This document shows positions 54,256 to 64,000 of a stretch of 64,000 nt of DNA, in pieces. Position 1 is the first letter of the stretch. Every line of letters starts with the position of its first letter. The DNA is taken from contig CM067445.1 of NCBI GenBank assembly GCA_034508935.3, forward strand, positions 43,927,342 to 43,991,341, read 5' to 3'. The DNA is from Berghia stephanieae (taxonomy: Eukaryota; Mollusca; Gastropoda; Nudibranchia; Aeolidiidae). The position numbers were made by a program, and so were the translations under genes. The notes under the pieces are model-generated. The model was not told the origin of the DNA and did not search any database. It saw nothing but the letters and a program-made list of their open reading frames with translations.

Positions 54256-54366
54256 TAAACTGCCGTACTCGGTAAAAAAAACACATTTTGAATAAGAAAT
54301 TGGCCAGCAAACTCGTCTTTAAGCCAAAATTTTTAAACCGTAATTTTTTTCAGAATACGACAGTTT
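54256..54366. mobile_element. PAL MITE, short form
   Basis: AACTGCCGTACTCGGTAAAA and TTTCAGAATACGACAGTT are inverted and flanked by TA on both sides; only about 110 bp remain. Confidence 0.75.
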
Positions 54367-54635
54367 ATCATAATAATATTATATTTGTATGTGCAAGAAT
54401 GTGTATGCGCGTGTGTGTTTGTTTGTTGTGTCTATGTTTGTTTACTTTTGTTTTGTTTTCCAAATAACAAGAGACTATGGGACGCCATAACATCATCAAT
54501 CATCATGTTTTTCCACGCCACATCGCCACGAGTGCTCTTGTCCAAATAATCTGTAAGGATCCAGTAAATTCCGTCGGTGCAAAATGAACTGAGAGGCCAC
54601 TATAACTAAATAAAGTGTAACAGATCGCTTTAATC

Positions 54636-54935
54636 GCGGCTATGTGGTCTTGTGGTGAGATACTCGCCTTTGGTCTGAAAAGTTCAGGGTCCAGGTCCCG
54701 ATTTGTGCCGCGCATAGTTGAGTCCTTGAAAAAAAACTCACATTCTCTCGCTCATATTTGTAGTGGTTTTGGTACAGATGAGTACTGGGCCGTTAAAAAC
54801 GTTGCCTCTACCGAAAAAAAAATTGTAGTATCGCCTAATAGGTGTTATGTATCGTCCTACACGTTAAGTGTTGCTGTTGACCAGGTACCCATTTGAAAGG
54901 ACTTTGGACTTTAGTGATATTGCGTTATATATTGT
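54636..54935 (+). repeat. SINE-A, diverged
   Basis: GCGGCTATGTGGTCTTGTGG, CGCATAGTTGAGTCCTTG, TAATAGGTGTTATGTATCG, TTTAGTGATATTGCG. Confidence 0.85.
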
Positions 54936-55072
54936 CAAGTATTTTTTAAAAATAGATATAAGTGGCGACTCTAACCAAACCAATCATTTTCAAATCATAC
55001 ATAACGCAATTCTATTACAAATTGTGAAAGTACATAGAGTTCTAAGACTTTTCATACCAAAACCACTACCAA

Positions 55073-55222
55073 TATGTGCGGCTATGTGGTCTAGTGGTAT
55101 GATACTCGCATTCGGATCGGACGGTCCTGGGTTCGAGCCTCGCTCGGCGCATAGTTGAGTCCTTCGAAAAGGCTCTTTACTCACATTATCTCACCATGCT
55201 CAGATGTAAAATGAGTCCATGG
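55073..55222 (+). repeat. SINE-A, 3' truncated
   Basis: GTGCGGCTATGTGGTCTAGT, GGATCGGACGGTCCTGGG, GCATAGTTGAGTCCTTCG; it stops after AAATGAGTCCATGG. Confidence 0.85.
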
Positions 55223-56008
55223 CTTCTAAGTTCTAAGACTTGTCATATCAAAAAAAAAAAAAATATGGTAGGACAATTATTTCAAAAGTAATGCAACACT
55301 GAGCTTTGGACGTTTTGGTCGCATTTCAAATTGGCCGAAAAACATTTTCAAAAACAATTTCTTGAATAACTAAAACTTTTTAAAACTAACACTACAGAAC
55401 ACTGGAAAATCAACCAATTTTGTCATGAGTGACTTCATAAAAAAGTTAGAAAATATTGTAAAAATGCCAAAAATAATCAAATTTGCGCAATATTCGAATA
55501 TGACATGCAAATGGTAAAAATACCAATTTACAAAATTTCATTACACATGGAAATAAAGACATATACATAAATAAAACATCAAATATAAGCTCAAGATCAG
55601 TACTATTGATTAAAATACAATTAATCAACCCGAATTACCATCTTCACCAAATTATTCCTGCTAAAAAATGAGGAATAACGAGGATTTTAAAAACAATTAC
55701 AGAAAATATAAAATACAGGTACAGATTAATAAAGCCCAACAAATTGAAGCTTGTTATCACTACTAACAAACAATAAAACTTTAAATCAAAAATAACATAA
55801 TAACATTTTGACTTGGTTGAACTCGAAATGTTGCAATATCCATAAAACAAGGTATCGTACTCGACACGACTTATACACATTATTGAGTTAGTGACTAATT
55901 TCGAATTTGGAGCGTTCGGTTAGTTCCCAACACAAGTAACGCCAATCAATGGATCCGACTCAAATTTTTGTTTATTATTTCGATTTTATTTTCATTTAAA
56001 ATGACTGT
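55223..56008. other. AT-rich block, unassigned
   Basis: It begins near an A run and TTCAAAAGTAATGCAACAC. It may be a diverged element but I find no second end. No gene. Confidence 0.4.
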
Positions 56009-56239
56009 TTAACTCACTCAACCCTAACACCGACTACATCCGTAGGTTACCCGGGTTAAATTTACCCCATACCTATTTATTACATTTTTCCGAGACAAAC
56101 TAAAGGCGTAATACTAAAGCTAATGTTTTTAGTTTTTATATGTTAATGGTAGTTGAATAAAAATATCTATGCACATGCTCATTTTTAATACATTTTTTCC
56201 AATTTTGAAAAGTAGCAAAAATCTCTAGGATTGAGTTAG
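56009..56239. mobile_element. PB-B MITE
   Basis: TTAACTCACTCAACCCTAAC at the left, CTCTAGGATTGAGTTAG at the right; the interior matches 35876-36096. Confidence 0.8.
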
Positions 56240-56299
56240 TCAAAGGTTTGCTCCCTGAAATACAATTGAAAGTTATAACAAAAAGGAGATCTGTACTTA

Positions 56300-56575
56300 T
56301 TTGTGCGGCTATATGGTCTTGTGGTATGACAATCTCTTTCGGTCTGGAGGTCCTGGTTTCAAGTCGCACACGGCAAAAAGTTGAATCCTTCAAAAGGCTC
56401 TTTACTCACATTCTCTGACCGTACTCAAGTGAGACCGTTAACACCATTGTCTCTGTCGGAAACAGGCGTCATGTCTCGTTCTACATGTAGTATGTTGTTA
56501 TTGGTTAGAGACCCTTTGTGGAGCGCTTTGAGCACGTTTAGTAGATATTGCTCTATATAAAAGCTCTAGTGTTCT
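56300..56575 (+). repeat. SINE-A, complete
   Basis: GTGCGGCTATATGGTCTTGT to GCTCTATATAAAAGCTC; the body has a small deletion around the GTACTCAAGTGAG region. Confidence 0.85.
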
Positions 56576-57085
56576 TTTAGTTTTAGTTTATTTCAATTTT
56601 TTTTAAACTTTTTTTTTTTAATTTTGCGTTTATTTTGCTACCATTCGTGAATAAATTCGGTTTTTGGCGTAGCTCAGCCTCGGCGGAGAGTGCCAAAGGG
56701 GTTTAGTTTGGCAATCAAAACAGCAGAATTTCCAATGAAAGAAATACCAAAATAAATCAATTTAACTCATTGAATCCAGGAACGCTATCAAAGCAACCAT
56801 TTTTTAAAAAGTAGAAAGTAGAAGAACAATACTTCTATACAGTGCTAGAAATATACTTCAATATAAATGCTGACAGACTAATATTATTTCAAGAAAAAAA
56901 TACATTTAAAAGAAAACAACTCCTCCTGACCGCACAATCGGTCTGGTCGGGGTAGCTAATATTAGATTTATTATCGTAATATTTACCAAGAAAATATTGA
57001 CGCTTACTTCAATGCTTCTGTAGACTTCAATATCGAGGTAAATATTATATAAATAATCTGCTCTTTTTGTTACTATCAACATAAG
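56576..57085. other. No gene seen
   Basis: 56640-56720 is slightly richer in GC (GCGTAGCTCAGCCTCGGCGG). 56760-56960 starts TTTAACTCATTGAATCC, faintly like PB-B, but has no matching second end. Confidence 0.4.
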
Positions 57086-57305
57086 GGGCAGCGTGGCTCA
57101 GCTACGGCGCGGTCTTTGCTTCCTACCCGAAAAGTAACGAGTTTGATCACCCGCCTCTGCGCTGTGTGGCCTTGAGCAAGTCACCTCGCCTTAGCTCAAT
57201 TTGCGGCGCTGCATTGCGGCTGACGCCTGGGTTATTCCAGTCTTCCCTTGGAATTGACCCTAGAGACAAATTCCCCCTATGGGATTAATAAAGGGAATTT
57301 TATTT
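57086..57305 (+). repeat. SINE-C, complete
   Basis: GGGGCAGCGTGGCTCAGCTA, GAGTTTGATCACCCGCC, GTGTGGCCTTGAGCAAGTCA (MIR/L2-like core), GCTGACGCCTGGGTTATTCC, ATTAATAAAGGGAATTTTAT. Confidence 0.9.
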
Positions 57306-57547
57306 TATTTTTATTTATTTATAATATCAATATGATATTTGTATCACAACACGTTATAATAATAATATTAGATTAAAATTTTGCTTTTGATGATTTGAGT
57401 GTTGATATGTGATAAGTAGATAGATAGCCCCGAAGCGGTATTATCTTGGAATGAACACGCACGTAAAATCCGATTCAAAGAGTAATTTTATGAAAGATGA
57501 GTTAATAACATGACGATTTAAGTGTTGCTGTTCTAAATTAGCTTTCT

Positions 57548-57846
57548 AAATTGAAATTTTATATAGATAGCGCAATATCGACTAAATGTGTTCAAAGCGC
57601 TTTACAGGGTGTCCCTGACCAATAGCAACACGTAACAAATAGAACGAAACATGACGCCTGTTAGGCGATATTACATTTTTCTTTCTGATAGAGAAAACGC
57701 TGTCAACGGCCAGGGTACCCGAGTACAGTGAGAAAATGGGAGTAAAGAGCCTTTTCCAAGAAATCAACAATGCGCCGAGCGAAGCTCGAACCCAGGACCT
57801 TCCGATCCGAAAGCGAGTGTCATGCCACTAGACCACATAGCCGCAC
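57548..57846 (-). repeat. SINE-A, complete, with an adjoining tail piece
   Basis: TTTTATATAGATAGCGCAAT to ACCACATAGCCGCAC. Just after it, 57848-57893 is a forward SINE-A scrap (GTGTTGCTGTCAGCTAGGG). Confidence 0.9.
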
Positions 57847-58145
57847 AAAGTGTTGCTGTCAGCTAGGGATCCCTTTATGTAAAGCGCAACATGAAATTGA
57901 ATGCCTAGAAATAAAGGAGCAGGCTCTGAAGTACGATAAAGGTACACACTTTTTATACATTAAATGCTCGCGTTCTATAATCTAAGATGAATTTAGATTT
58001 GTGAGTTTTCAATGATTTGAGTGCGTATTTGATTCAATTCAAAGGTTTAATTTTAGGCAATTGCTAATATAACTCATACATGAACATAATATTTCCAATC
58101 AACGGAATCAAGTATTTAAAATCAATAATGAAGCTAATCAAACAA

Positions 58146-58974
<829 letters not shown>

Positions 58975-59002
58975 TCTCTCTCTCTCTCTCTCTCTTCTCT
59001 AT

Positions 59003-59035
<33 letters not shown>

Positions 59036-59149
59036 TATATATATATTATTATATTTATAATATTACATATATATATATAATATATTTATATATGTATTGT
59101 AATATTTACACGATATATATATATATATATATATAAAAAGAAAACAGAA

Positions 59150-59207
<58 letters not shown>

Positions 59208-59380
59208 CGAGAGAATATTTCCTGTTATCAATCAATCATTCAACCAATCTATATATCTATTTATAAATCTATTTATCCATCCATCTACATATCTATCTAT
59301 CGATCTATTTATCCATCTTTTTACCTATCTATTTATCTATCTCTCTCTATCTATCTATCTATCTGTCTATCTGTCTATCA

Positions 59381-59442
<62 letters not shown>

Positions 59443-59480
59443 TTATCCATCTATCTATCTATCTAACTAACTAACTATCC
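58975..59480. repeat. (TC)n-(TA)n-(GA)n and (ATCT)n microsatellites
   Basis: TC to 58998, TA to about 59130, GA 59155-59212, then ATCT 59265-59475. Confidence 0.95.
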
Positions 59481-59920
59481 ATTCATCTCTCTACAAATCT
59501 TTACCTCTCTCTATCTAGCTAACCAGGATACACCATTAATTAATGCCTCTGATCAATTATCTATCCAAAATTCCCTCTTCCTCCACATTTCATCCATTCT
59601 ACTTAGCATGTTGAAAAAGCATTGATCATTTTCTGGCAATCCGTGCTATTGGCGAATGAATTTACTGTCAAAATTAAGGCGCATAAGATTATGCTGGTGA
59701 CAGTCTTACCATACAGATGAAATATTAACAAGGTCCATGCCCCATGCGTATTGATCGCTGTGATTAACGCATTTATAAAGATAATGAGAAAGAGCAGCTA
59801 CTACTGTGAGGGTATATACCTATGAATGGTATTGTTAGTCTCTAAGATTCAGAACGGTAGCTACCAATGGCATGCGAGGAGAAAACTCAGAGATTTTACA
59901 TAATATTTATCTTTATATCC
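59481..59920. other. Unique-looking block between microsatellites
   Basis: 59590-59870 holds no repeat and has balanced composition (AATTTACTGTCAAAATTAAG, GGCGCATAAGATTATGC). It could be conserved non-coding sequence; no frame of note. Confidence 0.4.
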
Positions 59921-60695
<775 letters not shown>

Positions 60696-60811
60696 CTCAT
60701 CTCATTCTGGAACGATACCAACTCATCAGGTTTGAAACAGGTTGCATAGAGGCCGCTTTTGCCGAAAATAGATGGTAACAACAACAACAACAAAAAAGAA
60801 ACAAAAACGTG

Positions 60812-61110
60812 ATCTTTTATATAGAGCAATATCCACTAAACGTGCTCAAAGGGCTTTACAAGGTGTCCCTGACCAACAGCAACGCGTAACATACTGAACG
60901 AGATATGACACATGTTAGGCGATATTACATTTTTTTCCGACTGAGACGTTAACGCTGTTAGCGGCCAGGTACTCATTTTGCACTTGAGTACGATGAGAGA
61001 ATGTAAGTAAAGAGTATTTTTCCAAGGATTCAATTATGCTCCGCCAGAGACTCGAACCCAGGTTCTTTCGACCCGAAGACGAGTGTTTACCACTAGACCA
61101 CATAGTCGCA
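60812..61110 (-). repeat. SINE-A, complete
   Basis: TGATCTTTTATATAGAGC to ACCACATAGTCGCAC, all parts in order. Confidence 0.9.
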
Positions 61111-61339
61111 CAATTTTAATACATTACTTACCCCCACTCCCTCATATTTACGGATAATCCCAAGTCATAACGTTTTCAGTCAACATACCACCGATGCGAC
61201 TTGGGCCTCATTGAGGTTCCTCTGGAAATAGATGGTAAGTTAAGTTAGGGCAAAATAGGATGGTTAGGGAAAACTAGAACTTCGCATACAATTACTAGAT
61301 TTAATGTTATGACAACACCCCTCTCCGCCCACTCACCTC

Positions 61340-61366
61340 CCCCCCCCCCCCCCCCCCCCCCCCCCC
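61340..61366. repeat. Poly-C run, about 27 bases
   Basis: Longest homopolymer C tract in the window. Confidence 0.95.
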
Positions 61367-61555
61367 GGCCTTATTTCTAGAAGAAGAGTCATGACGTCAT
61401 CTGACCAAGACTAGAAATTACAGTCATTCATTATAATAGTCATCCATCGTACCTATAAATGTGACGTCTAAAATTCAACTCGTCTCTTTTTCCATTAACC
61501 GTGGAATCAGGTTACTCACTAGACTCGGGTTATCCGCCTGCCTGCTTCTAAAAAA

Positions 61556-61856
61556 AGGTGAACTTTTATAAAGTGCAATATCCACTAAACTTGCTCAAAG
61601 CGCTTTATATAGGGTCCCTGACCAATAGCAACACGGAAGATAAAGAACGAGACACTACGCTTTTTAGACGATATTACATTTTTTTTCCCGGCAGAGACAA
61701 CGCTGCTAACGACCAGGGACTCATTTTACACCTGAGTACGATGAGAGAATTTGAGTTAAATAGTCTTTTCCAAGGACTCAACGGTGCGCCGAGCGAGGTT
61801 CGAATCCAGGACCTTCCGATCCGAAAGCGAGTGTCATACCACAAGACCGCATATCA
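61556..61856 (-). repeat. SINE-A, complete
   Basis: GGTGAACTTTTATAAAGTGC to ACAAGACCGCATATC. Confidence 0.9.
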
Positions 61857-62159
61857 GGATTGGTATCTCTGTATTGAGGCTGAGGCCCCTCTGTTGTGTG
61901 CTGTCTGATTTGTGAGTTTAATTCACGTGTAGTAATCATCGAGCCCTTTGAAATATTATTTGTTCCATGTGAATTATCCCTATTACAATATTCACTGTGT
62001 TGGATGCAACAAAGGGAGACATTCAATGACAAACGTTTTCTTTCTTCTAATAATAGTTTCTCATAAACTAGTAGTAATAGTAAAAACACGTGACCACAGT
62101 GTACAGCAAATTCTGAACAACAGAACTTTTTAGAAATAAAAATGAGAGTTAAATAAATT

Positions 62160-62378
62160 TTAAAAAATTCCCTCCATTCATCCCATAGGGGAAAATTGTC
62201 TCGAGGATATATGCCAAGGGAAGACTGGAATAACTCAGGCGTCAGCCGCAGTGCAGCTCCGCAAATTAATCTAGAGCGATGTGACTTGCTCAAGGCCACA
62301 CAGCTCAGCGGGGGAAGATCGAACTCGGTACCTTTCGGGTACGAAGCAAAGACCGTACCGCTGAGCCACGCTGCCCCT
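62160..62378 (-). repeat. SINE-C, complete
   Basis: AAATTCCCTCCATTCATCCC, GACTTGCTCAAGGCCACACA, ACGAAGCAAAGACCGTACCG, GAGCCACGCTGCCCC. Confidence 0.9.
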
Positions 62379-62884
62379 ATCCAGAAAGATAACAGTTTCA
62401 AGCAATTCGTCCGATATTTCAATAACGTTTGTTTTTTTAAAACCTCTTTTATAACATAAATCTGCGATTTGAAGCCTCGCCAAAGTCCAACCTTGCCGTT
62501 AAAGGTTAATAAAGGACAAGAGAGAACATTGCACTTGACCTGAACCGGAAGGAATAAACACAGATAAAGAAATAAATAAAATTGCAATGTAGACAAGGAA
62601 CATCCGGTAGGACGCGAATAGAATCATGGGACTGTTACTTTCTCTCTCTTTGTATATAGTTGTCTTAACAAACCTAATAAAATTAGTAGGTATGGATTGG
62701 ACAAGGTTATTTATCGTAACGAACGCCCTCATATTGTTATTCCTCTTTCTATGTTTTCATTGTCATTTTGAAAGTATATATTATTTCCGTATTGGTTGTT
62801 TGTCAGATAGAATATAGATTGACAGATAAATGAATTGCTCGATAAATTTCTGGATTCTTAAAATTATTTAAGTGATTGTAGGAT
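62379..62884. other. No gene seen
   Basis: AT-rich; open frames at 62499 and 62626 show no domain. Confidence 0.45.
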
Positions 62885-62909
62885 TGATATAAACATATAG
62901 AGGGTTAGA

Positions 62910-63290
<381 letters not shown>

Positions 63291-63618
63291 GATAGATACT
63301 GTACTACACTCTAGCTAGCTGTATCGATAACTGGATAGCCAGATGGACAAGATAGATAGATCGACGAATCGATGGATCAATATATAGTTAATGAACTTGT
63401 ATATTGATTGATTGATTGATTGGCTGAATAAGCGAGGTAATTCATGAGATTGTTTATACCCTGATTAAGATGAGAAAACTAATCTGACAGCTAGTAGCTT
63501 AAATACTACTGTTTAACCCAAATCGGAATGGTACAGAAATCATTCCTCATTCCCTATCAAACAACGCTTAATTCAAGCACCTCTCGGAGTGGCTGGTACT
63601 GACCTTCCACTCCATTAG

Positions 63619-63689
63619 ATCCGTCTTGCACCTCAAAGACAATGGACGGTGCCGAGGTGCCAACCGGCACACTTCAGCCGTGAACATTG
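63619..63689 (+). CDS. Candidate internal exon, 71 bp
   Basis: On the plus strand a pyrimidine-rich acceptor (ACTGACCTTCCACTCCATTAG) precedes 63619 and a donor GTGAGAG follows 63689. The frame open through both ends reads SVLHLKDNGRCRGANRHTSA then VNI. GC content is far above the flanks, which are AT-rich and microsatellite-laden, and no repeat family matches. The minus strand also offers splice-like signals (TTATTTCAG and AAG|GTCAGT) around an open frame, so strand is not certain. I recognise no protein family. Confidence 0.3.
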
Positions 63690-63756
63690 GTGAGAGTTCC
63701 TGAAATAATATTTGGATTACGCAAAGGCCAGCTTTACCTAACTCTCTCCGTCCACC

Positions 63757-63774
63757 CCCCCCCCCCCCCCCCCC
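63757..63774. repeat. Poly-C run
   Basis: About 18 C residues. Confidence 0.95.
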
Positions 63775-63920
63775 ATCCTTTAACCTTCTATTCTATTGGC
63801 GGGCGACCAGTAATTCAGATCTATGCCACTGTGTTAGGTCAGTGAGGTAAAAGTAACAGTGATAGGTAGATAGGAAATAATAAATGGGTTCAAATATGCG
63901 GGAATGAGAGATAGAGAGAA

Positions 63921-63922
<2 letters not shown>

Positions 63923-63990
<68 letters not shown>
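63923..63990. repeat. (TA)n microsatellite
   Basis: A TA run close to the window end. Confidence 0.95.
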
Positions 63991-63993
<3 letters not shown>

Positions 63994-64000
63994 GGACGGA

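Noticed and set aside
55250-55900. Mariner-like element starting at TTCAAAAGTAATGCAACAC
   Set aside because: No matching inverted end and no transposase frame could be found.
56760-56960. Third TTAA MITE beginning TTTAACTCATTGAATCC
   Set aside because: No inverted second end and no other copy in the window.
61778-62596. 272-codon minus-strand frame
   Set aside because: It crosses SINE-C and the end of SINE-A; phrases like GMTLAFGSEGPGFEPRSAH are the translated SINE-A head and recur wherever SINE-A does.

Overview
The window looks like intergenic or intronic DNA from an animal, most likely a marine invertebrate. It is AT-rich and packed with microsatellites. It carries several tRNA-derived SINE families, an L2/CR1-type LINE, and many small non-autonomous DNA transposons. 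I see no complete host gene, no rRNA or functional tRNA gene, no CRISPR array and no bacterial-style operon. The phylum cannot be fixed from the sequence. The set of V-SINE/MIR-like SINEs, L2 LINEs with TTA tails, TTAA-flanked MITEs and Penelope-like hammerhead motifs fits ambulacrarians, lophotrochozoans or similar invertebrates.

The one long coding region is a LINE at about 46.86-50.52 kb. Its open 985-codon frame has an endonuclease domain, a reverse transcriptase domain with YADD, and a typical L2 C-terminus. It is preceded by an overlapping 165-codon frame, so the copy looks young. Its 5' side abuts a perfect 93-bp inverted repeat (46655-46747 and 46771-46863). Three decayed LINE fragments lie at 23.8, 37.5 and 40.8 kb, and LINE 3' ends at 15.5/16.5 and 30.6 kb.

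Names used here: SINE-A (tRNA-Arg/Pro-like head, tail like the LINE 3' end), SINE-B (tRNA-Val-like), SINE-C (tRNA-Thr-like, MIR/L2-like body) and SINE-D (B-box fragment, poorly defined). The MITE families are T1 (about 192 bp, TA target, TAGATAG ends) and its diverged relative T2; PAL (about 220-bp near-palindrome); PB-A and PB-B (TTAA target, piggyBac-like ends); M4 (ends CGACGTG); E5 (about 308 bp); and G6 (ends CGTAGCCATCG). There is also a 697-bp hAT element with an exact 8-bp target duplication, an 884-bp TTAA element inside an L2 remnant, and a palindromic TA element inside a tandem repeat. A dispersed family (PLE-F) carries a hammerhead-ribozyme-like core like those of Penelope-like elements.

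Layout: 0-2.5 kb is a pile of T1 copies inserted into each other; 3.3-12 kb is mixed MITEs and SINEs with a 145-bp triplicate at 10.4 kb; 12-25 kb is SINEs, large microsatellites and nested TTAA/TA elements; 25-46 kb is SINEs, MITEs, hAT and LINE relics; 46.5-50.5 kb is the LINE; 50.5-64 kb is long microsatellites, SINE-A copies and a few unique blocks. The best candidate for host coding sequence is a short GC-rich block at 63619-63689, bounded by good splice-site-like signals in an otherwise AT-rich context.
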